Source: Blastocatellia bacterium (GTDB lineage: Bacteria > Acidobacteriota > Blastocatellia > UBA7656). Taken from it: a DNA stretch of 64,000 nt. The notes under the pieces were generated by a model. It was given only the letters and a program-made list of their open reading frames with translations. It was not told where the DNA came from and did not search any database. The translations under genes and the position numbers were made by a program. The DNA lies in assembly GCA_035275065.1 (NCBI GenBank), contig DATENM010000064.1, positions 1-64,000 of the forward strand, given 5' to 3'. The stretch's first letter is position 1; the number at the start of each line of letters is the position of its first letter. This document shows positions 43,833-52,181 of the stretch, in pieces.

Positions 43833-44128
43833 TGTTGATCTCCCTTGCACAATAAGAGGATGCAGCCCGGCGCATGGACTGCAATGGGTTCGTGAAGAAG
43901 CGCCCGCGGATGTAGAGCGACAGCCGGGGCGCAACGCGCCGGGTTATGGGGTGATGTAGGAGTCCGTTAAAAGGCAGAAGACACGCGGGTCTGGAACGAT
44001 TCCCCTACATGACATCAAGTTCTTGAATAAACGGAGGATTGAAGCCTCGGGCCTTTGCCCGGCGGCCTGGCTATCGAGTCCACGTCACCATAATACTCAG
44101 TTATCCCGCACTTGAAAACCCAAATTTA

Positions 44129-44155
44129 AAAGGCTGGCCACCATGACCAGCCTTT
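44129..44155 (-). terminator. terminator-like hairpin after the 44.3-50 kb gene set
   Basis: AAAGGCTGG/CCAGCCTTT, a 9-bp stem with a 9-nt loop. On the minus strand it ends in TTTT. The rest of the 43833-44290 gap shows nothing else that I can name. Confidence 0.55.
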
Positions 44156-44290
44156 GATTCCGAAAATTAGTGCGGGGCGACTGACGAGCAAATACGACGG
44201 TCGCTGGCCAACCGTGTGACCCGCTGTGGCGCGCTGGGCCGGGCCAGGTCCGGCAAAATGAAAGGCGATGTAAAAACCTTTTCTCTCCGC

Positions 44291-45532
44291 CTATCGCACA
44301 GCGGCGGCCAGGCGAAGGGTGCGCTTCGGCGTCTCATTCAGCAAGCTATTCGACGCATCGAAAGCCCTGACGCGCCATCGCAGGGCGCTGCCCGCCGCCC
44401 GCTCGCCGAGCCATGACGGGGCGCGGTACTGCTGCGTGCCGGCAAGCAAGATCGCTGACAGCAGGGGTTGTGATTGCTCGTCTTCGATGTCAAGACGATA
44501 GAAGACCGCGCCCGCGACCGGCGTCCAGTTGAATTCCGCCGATGCGCCGGCGGCAAAGCGCGCCCCGTCTGCCGGAAGCAACGGATCGGCGGGCGTCGTC
44601 CCCGCCGCCGTCGCGCCGCTGCTGCCGCCGACGTAATAGCGCAGCACAGGCATGGCAAAGCCGGCGACGCCGCCGGTCGCGGTGGCGGTGGCGAGCGAGG
44701 CCGGGTTGGCATCGTCAGCGGCTTCGATTCTGAGCAATACGACGTATAAGCCCTCGATGTGGCTCGGCACGCGCCAGCCTTCAGGCCCCGGCATGGTGAA
44801 GCGCCCGACCGGCGGCAAAAAGATATTGAAGCGGCTCAACTCCGTAAAGCGGCGCTGCAATCCGCGCTCGGCTACAGGCAGCGTCGCTTCGGTCAACAGG
44901 TCACGCCCGTCGGGCAAGGCTTCGCCGGGCTTGACGATCTCCCAGCGGCCCGTGAGCCGCCCGCTGCCGGTGTAAGTGATCTCAGCCTTAATCGCCGGCA
45001 GCCGCTCGTCGCTGTTGATCAGCAGCACAGGCTTGTCAACGCCCCAGCTCAGCTTCACGTTGGTGATCGAAAAAGGCGAGGCCACGCCATTGCCCGCCAG
45101 CCTGATGGTCACCGGCACGAACTCGTCAGGGCCGCCGGCGGTGCTGACGAAACGGCGCACATAAAAGAAAGTCGCTTCGGCGCCGCCCGCCGCATCCAGG
45201 TAAGCCCGTCTTGCGACCGCCGCCGGCACAGACATAATGTCCGTGTAACTGCCATTGCCGGCGAGCCTCGATTGATCGTAGCGCACCGGCAGGCAGCCGA
45301 ACTCTGTGCCCGGTCGGCAGCGCATGCCGAGGTCGGGGGACGCAGACACCAGCTCGCCGCAAAAGCAGGCGTCAGCCGGTCGCCGGTTGACGACATTGCT
45401 GAAGCTCAGGAATGCGCTGGTCGCGCCCTGCGAGTAAGCGTTGACGCTCGACGGCGACACCTTGATCTCCTGCGCTGCCGCGCTCACAGCCAGCGCCAAA
45501 ATGAATGTCGTGATGATGACAAATCGTTTCAT
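44291..45532 (-). CDS. secreted protein of unknown function
   Basis: A 413-aa protein with a strong Shine-Dalgarno (AGGAGA) and a clear signal peptide (MKRFVIITTFILALAVSAAA). The mature protein has four cysteines near residues 55-80 (DACFCGELV, GMRCRPG, FGCLP), beta-rich middle segments (FSITNVKLSWGVDKP) and a C-terminal fibronectin-like module (GARFAAGASAEFNWTPVAGA). No family is recognised. It is the last of five minus-strand genes with gaps of 55 to 105 bp, all exported, so a shared envelope function is likely. Confidence 0.75.
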   Translation of the reverse strand: MKRFVIITTFILALAVSAAAQEIKVSPSSVNAYSQGATSAFLSFSNVVNRRPADACFCGELVSASPDLGMRCRPGTEFGCLPVRYDQSRLAGNGSYTDIMSVPAAVARRAYLDAAGGAEATFFYVRRFVSTAGGPDEFVPVTIRLAGNGVASPFSITNVKLSWGVDKPVLLINSDERLPAIKAEITYTGSGRLTGRWEIVKPGEALPDGRDLLTEATLPVAERGLQRRFTELSRFNIFLPPVGRFTMPGPEGWRVPSHIEGLYVVLLRIEAADDANPASLATATATGGVAGFAMPVLRYYVGGSSGATAAGTTPADPLLPADGARFAAGASAEFNWTPVAGAVFYRLDIEDEQSQPLLSAILLAGTQQYRAPSWLGERAAGSALRWRVRAFDASNSLLNETPKRTLRLAAAVR

Positions 45533-45587
45533 GATTTCTCCTGACGACTACGTTGATCGGAGAGTTGAATGGCGGTCGCATGCGATC

Positions 45588-47870
45588 TCAGAAAAAGTTG
45601 AGGCTCAACCCCATGTTGACAATCTGCGTCTTCTGCAAGTCTCTTTGCACAACCAGGAAGTTGCGCGTAAAGGCGTAGCGGTTGGCATAGCGCGTGAAGA
45701 ATTGCCCTTGCAGCCTGCGCAGGCGGTCGCGCTCGAAGCCGAATTGATAGGTCCACTGCAAGTCGAATTCGATATTGCGGTTGCGTTTGGTGCGGGCTTC
45801 GTCGGCAGCCCGCGTCGTCGAGAAGTTCGAGGCAAAGGTCATCCGTTTATTCATTCGCCAGTTCATCGTCGGCGCCAGCCGCAGGGTGTGATCGAGGGTT
45901 CGCGCGCCGCGATTGTCCGCACGCTCGTCGTTGATATCGAGCCCAAGATCGAGCGCGCCGCTCGCCGCCAGCCCGATGTTGAAGCCATTAACCAGCCCGG
46001 CCAGGTCGGCTTGCGCAAAGCCCGGCTGCCGGTTGTCCTGCAACGAGTGATTCAGGCGATAGCCGAGCCGCAGCTTCTGAACCTGCCAGTCGGCGGTGAA
46101 GGCTTGACTGGTGGCGACCTGATCGGGGATGGCGCCGCGGTCAATCTCGAAGCCGCCGCGTACGGGAATCGCCGCGCCGAATTGATGTATCTGATTGAAG
46201 GTGTAAGAGAGCCGCGGCCACAGCGGCGAAGGCTTTTGCGGATCACTGAAGAACGCCGCCAACGGCACGCCCACGGTCAAAGTGTTGGCGCGCGTCAGCG
46301 ACTTCAGTATCGAAGGAATGTTCGCCAGGTTGTCGTTGAATCGCGCGTGAGTGAACTGCGCATTGAAATCGCCGAGGTTGGCGACTGCCGACAGCTCGCT
46401 TGTAAATTTGTCGGCCTGCACAGACGCGCCGAGGCTGCGAAACAGCGGGTCAACGCGCTCGTGGCGAAAGCCGAAAGTCAGATTGGCCTTCTTCTCTTTG
46501 GTGATCGGTTTATCCTTTATGACTTGCGCCGAGGCATCCAGAAAGCGGGCGTTGCGGGTCAGCGCCGGCAACGGTTTGACGTTGGCCGTCTGGTTGAGCA
46601 GCGCATCCGCCGGATTAACAAACAGGCTGCGCGTCAGGCCGCTATCGATCTTGAAGCGCTGCGCCGCGTCACTCGCCAGCACGCGGAAGGCGATGCCGCG
46701 GCTGCGCTCGGCGTCGTTGATGCTTCCCTGACTGAAGCCGTTGACCGGTTGCAGCCAGCCGTCCAGCATGCCGGCCTCGAAGCGCAAGCCGCCCGGTCGC
46801 TTCTGTAAAAACTCCCAGCCGAGCGTGCCGCTTAAGAGTTGATGGCGGCGCTTGTCGAGGCCGAAGAAGTTGCCGAAGCCGACGACGCTGCTGCCGTTCA
46901 TCGCCGCCAACGAGAGGTCGCCCCGGCCGGCAATCGGCACGGTGACCATCAGGCCGCGACTCGAAAAGCTGCTCATCAGGTGGCGCAGCGTGCCGAATGA
47001 AAAGTGGCCGGCTTGATATTTCACCTTGCCGATTTGAATCTGCATCAGGTAACTGGCGAGGTCTACCTGCGGCGCGCGCTCGCCGAGCTGGCCGAAGCGC
47101 AGCGCCTCTTTCTGAAAGCTCGCGCCGACGAAATCAAACTGCGACTGCGAGCCGAAGAGGCCGCGCCCCGCCTCACTCTTGATGCTGCCCTGCATGGTCA
47201 GATCGGTGAAGGTCGGACGGTCGGGCCGCGCCGTCAGCGGAAAGTTCGACTGCGCCGGCTGCGATTTAATGCCAATGACCAGCGCCGGGGTGAGAACGAG
47301 CTTATCGAATCCGAAATGTTTAGTCGCCGGCCTAGCGGTCTCGGCAGTCGCGGGTTGCTGGGCGGGCGAGCCGGCTTGAGCCGCGGCGGTCGCTGGCTTA
47401 GCCGCCGTCGCGGCAATTTTTGTATCGGCGCTCTCGTTCTTTTTCTCTTCGACGCGCAGGGTGAAACGAGCCACTTCGCGCCAGGCGCCTTCGGGCGGCA
47501 CCAGGTAGACCGTCAACAGCGATTGTCCTGAAGACAGCGGCACGAGCTTCGGCCCGTAATGCAGCGACGTTTCGCCAATCGCGCAAAGACTGGTGACATC
47601 CATCTGGCCGATGAACAGCGCGACGCGGCCTTCGTCTTTGCCGAGCGGGCGGTTCAAACTTAACTCGATCAGCGAATCTGCCGCGAGCGTCTGGTCGCCG
47701 CTGAAGCCCGGCGTCACGACGAGCGCCGGACGTGCCGTCGCGCTGCCATCCTGGGCGCGGACGCCGAACCACCCGCCACCGGCGCAGGCCACGGCCAGCG
47801 CCATCAATGTCATCCATGCCAGATGCAGCGGATGGCGCGGTGATAAAGATGCTCTTCTCTGCCTGGTCAT
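45588..47870 (-). CDS. outer-membrane beta-barrel protein with N-terminal Ig-like domain
   Basis: A 760-aa protein from the ATG at 47870 (GAGGG 8 nt upstream). The open frame upstream of it is not used. A signal peptide/membrane helix (about 17-40) is followed by an Ig-like strand set (ELSLNRPLGKDEGRVALFIG), an Ala/Pro/Thr-rich linker (about 150-185), and a long run of amphipathic strands ending in MGLSLNFF, the terminal-aromatic signature of outer-membrane barrels. It may be a porin or export channel. Neighbouring genes encode small secreted proteins, which may be its cargo or partners (inference). Confidence 0.75.
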   Translation of the reverse strand: MTRQRRASLSPRHPLHLAWMTLMALAVACAGGGWFGVRAQDGSATARPALVVTPGFSGDQTLAADSLIELSLNRPLGKDEGRVALFIGQMDVTSLCAIGETSLHYGPKLVPLSSGQSLLTVYLVPPEGAWREVARFTLRVEEKKNESADTKIAATAAKPATAAAQAGSPAQQPATAETARPATKHFGFDKLVLTPALVIGIKSQPAQSNFPLTARPDRPTFTDLTMQGSIKSEAGRGLFGSQSQFDFVGASFQKEALRFGQLGERAPQVDLASYLMQIQIGKVKYQAGHFSFGTLRHLMSSFSSRGLMVTVPIAGRGDLSLAAMNGSSVVGFGNFFGLDKRRHQLLSGTLGWEFLQKRPGGLRFEAGMLDGWLQPVNGFSQGSINDAERSRGIAFRVLASDAAQRFKIDSGLTRSLFVNPADALLNQTANVKPLPALTRNARFLDASAQVIKDKPITKEKKANLTFGFRHERVDPLFRSLGASVQADKFTSELSAVANLGDFNAQFTHARFNDNLANIPSILKSLTRANTLTVGVPLAAFFSDPQKPSPLWPRLSYTFNQIHQFGAAIPVRGGFEIDRGAIPDQVATSQAFTADWQVQKLRLGYRLNHSLQDNRQPGFAQADLAGLVNGFNIGLAASGALDLGLDINDERADNRGARTLDHTLRLAPTMNWRMNKRMTFASNFSTTRAADEARTKRNRNIEFDLQWTYQFGFERDRLRRLQGQFFTRYANRYAFTRNFLVVQRDLQKTQIVNMGLSLNFF

Positions 47871-47958
47871 GATGAATCCCTCAATCTGGCGGTGAACGGG
47901 GCGGCGCGGCGACGGTGTCTTGCTGACACGGGTCGCCGCGCCGCGTTGGCCTGGGCCT

Positions 47959-48669
47959 CTAGCAGTTCTTGTCGAACGCCTCTTCGGTGGTCTGCACCGC
48001 CGCCCCGTTGTTCTCCTTGCTCGAAGCAAGGAGGTAGGCGCCTGCCGATACCAGACACTTGAAGACCTGCTTCAACTTGCCGAATGCCGGCTCCGGGTGG
48101 TAGCCGGCGCGGATCACTCGGTAGCCTTGAAACTGGCTCGCAGAGCCGTTTGCGAGGTCAAGCTCGTTGATCGTCTGCGCGCCGGCGTGCGCGTTCAAGT
48201 CCCTGAGCGTCTGGTCAATGTCGCCGCGAAGCTCGGCAATCACGACGATGGCAGACTCCAGCACCTTCCTCGCGCCGCCATGCTCCTGGATGAAGCTGCG
48301 CAGCTTGGCGCTCCGCACCCTGGCCAGGGCGCGCTGGTCAAGGCTTTCGTAGAGACCCGCGGCCTTCAGCTTGGTGATCGCGGCGCGGATGTCGTTCTGG
48401 AAGTCGGCGATGCGGCGCTTGACGGTGTCGCCCTGCGTCGCCAGACGGGCTCTGAGCTGCGGCGTCAGTTGCGGACCTGTGGCCGAGCTGACGAGGGCGT
48501 CGAGCTGGCTCAGGTCGTTGAGAAAGCTGCTGACGTTGCGCTGCTCGTTCGACAGGTCAACGTCCGGGCCGGCAGCGCGGGTCGAGAGCGCGAAGCTCTG
48601 AGCGATGAGTAAGGCCAGCGCCAGGAGCGCCGAGATGGCTGTGCGACGATTCGATCTTTGCGTTTTCAT
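47959..48669 (-). CDS. secreted helical protein of unknown function
   Basis: A 236-aa protein with GAGGAG upstream and a signal peptide (about 10-33). The mature part is mostly helical (LSNEQRNVSSFLNDLSQLDAL, KRRIADFQNDIRAAITKLKA) and ends FDKNC, with one further cysteine in KCLVSAGAYLL. No family is recognised. It lies upstream of the beta-barrel gene by 88 bp. Confidence 0.7.
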   Translation of the reverse strand: MKTQRSNRRTAISALLALALLIAQSFALSTRAAGPDVDLSNEQRNVSSFLNDLSQLDALVSSATGPQLTPQLRARLATQGDTVKRRIADFQNDIRAAITKLKAAGLYESLDQRALARVRSAKLRSFIQEHGGARKVLESAIVVIAELRGDIDQTLRDLNAHAGAQTINELDLANGSASQFQGYRVIRAGYHPEPAFGKLKQVFKCLVSAGAYLLASSKENNGAAVQTTEEAFDKNC

Positions 48670-48774
48670 AAATTCTCCTCAGGTTGATTTCATTTAAGCG
48701 AAACCGCGGTTGATAAATTGGCAGGGCGGCGGGTCTGTGTGGTCGCCCTGCCTTGAGGTGGCGTCTGCGCGTGA

Positions 48775-49377
48775 TCAGTTCTTGGTGGCGGTGAAGGTGT
48801 AGGGGAAGCGTGTGCCAACCCCTTTGCCATCGAGGCGGACGATGACGATCTTGTTGCCCACCTGCGAGGCGGCGAAGGTGCGCTTGACCTCCGTGCCGAC
48901 CGCGGCGTTGCCGTTTATGGTGTCGCTCGACAGCTTGGTCTCGGCGCCGGTGTTGAGATCAACGGCGCAGATGTTGACGATGCAATCGGCTCTGCCGTCA
49001 TCACGCTTCTTGACACTGACGGTGACGCCTTTTTCGGGCTCGATGATCTGGCTAATGAAGCGGCGGTCGGCGGGGGCGAGCAGGTTGCCGGTCTGCGCCA
49101 CGCCGAACTCCATATCGCGCGGCCCGATTTGCAGCGAGCTGCCGCTGACCAGACGATTCCAGGCGTCTACCATCTTCAAGAAGCTGGCGCGCTTGGACGT
49201 GCAGGTGCTGGTGTTGGCCTGGTCGCCTTCCAGCTTCTTGCACTCGTCGCGCAGTTGCTTGACCAGACTGGAAACCGCCGTCGGCACATTGCAGTCCTGG
49301 GCGCTGGCCGCGGGCACGCCAGCGAAGCCGGCGGTCAGGGTGAACATCAAAGTCGCAATCAACAGGCTCTTCTTCAT
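48775..49377 (-). CDS. secreted protein of unknown function, cysteine-containing
   Basis: A 200-aa protein with a GGAGAG ribosome site and signal peptide (MKKSLLIATLMFTLTAGFAG). Mature cysteines at about 29, 46, 59, and two in ADCIVNICAVD suggest disulfides. The C-terminal half is beta-rich (KIVIVRLDGKGVGTRFPYTF). No family is recognised. It belongs to the same run of exported-protein genes. Confidence 0.7.
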   Translation of the reverse strand: MKKSLLIATLMFTLTAGFAGVPAASAQDCNVPTAVSSLVKQLRDECKKLEGDQANTSTCTSKRASFLKMVDAWNRLVSGSSLQIGPRDMEFGVAQTGNLLAPADRRFISQIIEPEKGVTVSVKKRDDGRADCIVNICAVDLNTGAETKLSSDTINGNAAVGTEVKRTFAASQVGNKIVIVRLDGKGVGTRFPYTFTATKN

Positions 49378-49476
49378 GGGTCTCTCCTTCTCGAACTGAA
49401 ATTAATGTTTAGAAAGTCCGCTGCGGACATCCTGCGATCAAGCCAGCGCGCCCGGAGGCCGCTGTAATGATGCCTA

Positions 49477-49965
49477 CTAAAATGAACCGTCTCTGACTAC
49501 GGTTTGTGAACCACTCGCCGAGAGACTGTTTTTGAAGCGCGCCCGCAGGCTGACGTGGAAAGTTTTGAGCGCCGCCGCCGGGTTGGCCTTCGGGTGCGAG
49601 GCGACCTGTAGCGTCACCGAGCGCGCCGTCGCCTTGAGCGCGTCGCCGCGGGCGCTGGCGCGCGCGCCATCGCTGTAGCGGACTTCGAGCAGCACATCGA
49701 AGCCGTCGAGCGTCGTCGCCTGCGGCACGCGCGCCGTCCAGCGAACCTCGACATCTGTGGCCGCCTGCGGGTTGGCCTGCGCCAGCCGCGTCACCTGCGT
49801 GATCTGAAGGTCGAGCGGCGCCGCCTGCGGCGGGCGCGCCGGCGCGTCAGCCTGTGCGGCGGCGAGCCACATGAGGACGGCGAAGGCGAGGCGCGAGGCC
49901 GGCGCCGTGCCGGCGCGCCGTATGGCGCTGATCAATCTGCTGCCTTTGCCGTCGTCTGTAACCAT
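49477..49965 (-). CDS. exported protein with fibronectin-like strands, unknown
   Basis: A 162-aa protein. The ATG at 49965 (MVTDDGKGSR) is chosen because the 30 codons upstream look non-coding; its Shine-Dalgarno (AAGGA) is close and weak. A hydrophobic segment (about 28-42, LAFAVLMWLAAAQA) may be a signal peptide. The remainder has alternating strands (DVEVRWTARVP, FDVLLEVRYSDG) like a fibronectin type III domain. It is the first gene of the five-gene minus-strand set and is divergent from the 50.1 kb regulator. Confidence 0.6.
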   Translation of the reverse strand: MVTDDGKGSRLISAIRRAGTAPASRLAFAVLMWLAAAQADAPARPPQAAPLDLQITQVTRLAQANPQAATDVEVRWTARVPQATTLDGFDVLLEVRYSDGARASARGDALKATARSVTLQVASHPKANPAAALKTFHVSLRARFKNSLSASGSQTVVRDGSF

Positions 49966-50136
49966 ATCCTTGTCACCGATGTGGACCCGGCATATAATTG
50001 GCGCCGGCGCCGGGCACCTTGTTCTCACTGCAACCCGACGCCAGCACCTTTCCACGCCGCGGACGATAACCGCACGGCGATATTTAAGTCTTTAAGAGTC
50101 GCTAAATAATCTTCTAAATGCTCGGCAGGGGCCTTT

Positions 50137-52164
50137 ATGTCGTTAGAAGCAGAAGGCTTTTATGAATTCGGCGGGTTTCGCTTAAGCCCCGCCGCGCGCC
50201 GTTTGCAGCGCGGCGCGCGGGCGGTGTCGCTGCCGCCTAAGGCGTTTGAAGCCTTGCTGGCGCTGGTCGAGAGCGGCGGGCGCGTGATGGGGCGGGGCGA
50301 ATTGATCCAGCGCATCTGGCCGGCGGGCGAAGCCGGCGAAGCCAATCTCGCGGTGATGATCTCGGCCTTGCGCAAGACGCTCGGCGAGCGTCCCGATGGC
50401 GGCCTCTATATCGAGACGGTGCCGCGTCAGGGATACCGCTTTGCCGCGCCCGTGCAGGCCGGCGCGAATTCGGAGGTGCCGACGGGCGCCGCCACGACGG
50501 GCGGCCCGGAAGAATCCGCAATCAACGCCGCCGCGCAGAATGGCCCGACGAGCGAAGCGGCGCTACCGCCCACACCAACGATTGCGCCGCCGGGCGCAGA
50601 CCGCGCCGCGCCCGGCGGAGATCACGCCGCGCCCGCCGTCACCGCCCAGGCGGCTGGCGCCGGCGCGGGAGGGCGCGGCCTGCGGCGCAAAACGCTGTTC
50701 ATCGCCGCCGCCCTTGTCTTGATCGCGGTCGCCGCCGGCTACGTCATGCTGTCGCGCCCGACCGCCAAGGCAAACGCGCAGCCGCGCCGGCTAGCCATCC
50801 TGCCATTTCGCAATCTCAACCCGAACGCCGCCACCGATTTTCTTGGCAGCTCGCTGGCCGATTCGATCACCACCAAACTTGGCGGCATCCGCTCGCTCAT
50901 CGTCCGCCCCTCGGCTTACGTCAAGAAGTATGCCGGCGCCAATATTGATCCGAAGCGCGCCGCCGCCGAGTTGAATGTCGACACGCTGATGACCGGCACG
51001 TATCTCAAGGAAGGCGATACGCTGCGCATCACCGTGCAGTTGATCGATGCCAATAAAGGCGAGATTCTGGCGCGGCTGCCGCTCGACACCCGCTATGACA
51101 AACTGCCGGCAGTCCATGAGCAGGTTGCCGCTAGTATCGTTGACCGCTTGCAGATGAAGCTGAGCTTCGATGAATCCGAGGCCCTGAAGCAGAAAGGCAC
51201 GGAAAACCGGCAGGCTTACGAACTTTACCTGCAAGGCCGCGACCTCTACCTGAACAACAATTTCATGGCCGCCGTGCCGCTGCTCGAAGAAGCCGTACGG
51301 CTCGACCCGAATTTCGCGCTCGCCTGGGCGCATCTGGGCCGGGCGCGCAACGCCGCGGCGTCGTTCAAGCTGCGCGGTCGCGATCTGCATCTGAGCGCCC
51401 AGGCGGCCTACGACCAGGCGCTCAATCTCAACCCTGACCTGACGGAAGCGGTCATCTTCAAAGCCAACCTCTTCACCGACACCAACCGCGTTGAACAGTC
51501 GGTGCCTCTGCTCAGGCGCTTGCTGACCGCCAATCCGAACCATGCCGAAGCGCACTGGGAGCTCGGCTACGCCTATCGCTTCGCCGGCATGCTTGCGGAA
51601 TCGGTTGAGGAAGGCGAGCGCGCCCGCGCCCTCGACCCGCTGGTTAAAGCCGGCAGCTCGGCCTTCAACAGTTATCTCTACACCGGCCAGTACGAGAAAT
51701 TTCTCGCCAGCCTGCCGGCCAGCGATGACAACGCCTTTCTGATTTTTTACCGCGGCCTGGGCAACTATTACATGAAGAATTGGGAGCGCGCCGCAGCCGA
51801 ATTTGATCGCGCCTACGAAACCGAACCGCAGTTGTATACGCAGATCGGCAAGGCGTTGAGCTACGCCATCCACAACCAGCTGGCAGCGGGGCTTGATTTG
51901 TTGCGTAATGTCGAGCACGGCATCGAGCAGAGTGGCGTCGGCGATGCCGAAGGCATTTACAAAGTCGCGCAAGCCTACGCCGCGCTCGGCGACCGGGCAT
52001 CGGCTTTGCGCGTGCTGCGCCACAGCATCGAGCAGGGCTTCTTCTGCTATGCCTTTTTCATGAGCGACCCGCTGCTGACGCCGTTGCGCGGCGAGGCCGA
52101 GTTCGCCGCGTTGATGGAGAAAGCGCGGGCGCGGCAAGAGCAATTCCGCCAGGCGTTCTTTTAA
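50137..52164 (+). CDS. winged-helix / TolB-like / TPR membrane regulator 1
   Basis: A 675-aa protein of CadC-like layout: an OmpR-type winged helix (about 8-105: LPPKAFEALLALVESGGRV, LIQRIWP, ANLAVMISALRKTLGE, RQGYRF), a Pro/Ala-rich linker, one membrane helix (about 188-205), a TolB/FlgO-like domain (LAILPFRNLNPNA...SLADSITTKLGG) and TPRs to the end. No receiver is present. Such proteins sense outside the membrane and bind DNA inside. It has AGGGG before the ATG and lies 17 bp before a paralogue, so the pair is co-transcribed. Divergent to the exported-protein set, which may be its target (inference). Confidence 0.88.
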   Translation: MSLEAEGFYEFGGFRLSPAARRLQRGARAVSLPPKAFEALLALVESGGRVMGRGELIQRIWPAGEAGEANLAVMISALRKTLGERPDGGLYIETVPRQGYRFAAPVQAGANSEVPTGAATTGGPEESAINAAAQNGPTSEAALPPTPTIAPPGADRAAPGGDHAAPAVTAQAAGAGAGGRGLRRKTLFIAAALVLIAVAAGYVMLSRPTAKANAQPRRLAILPFRNLNPNAATDFLGSSLADSITTKLGGIRSLIVRPSAYVKKYAGANIDPKRAAAELNVDTLMTGTYLKEGDTLRITVQLIDANKGEILARLPLDTRYDKLPAVHEQVAASIVDRLQMKLSFDESEALKQKGTENRQAYELYLQGRDLYLNNNFMAAVPLLEEAVRLDPNFALAWAHLGRARNAAASFKLRGRDLHLSAQAAYDQALNLNPDLTEAVIFKANLFTDTNRVEQSVPLLRRLLTANPNHAEAHWELGYAYRFAGMLAESVEEGERARALDPLVKAGSSAFNSYLYTGQYEKFLASLPASDDNAFLIFYRGLGNYYMKNWERAAAEFDRAYETEPQLYTQIGKALSYAIHNQLAAGLDLLRNVEHGIEQSGVGDAEGIYKVAQAYAALGDRASALRVLRHSIEQGFFCYAFFMSDPLLTPLRGEAEFAALMEKARARQEQFRQAFF

Positions 52165-52181
52165 TCCGGCGGCGAGACGGT

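Noticed and set aside
40606..43959. Repetitive plus-strand open frames opposite the HAMP array
   Set aside because: They repeat with the 276-bp period of the HAMP units and have no independent start signals.
47871..48029. N-terminal extension of the beta-barrel gene
   Set aside because: Arg/Pro-rich, overlaps the upstream gene, and would bury the signal peptide; the ATG at 47870 has a good ribosome site.
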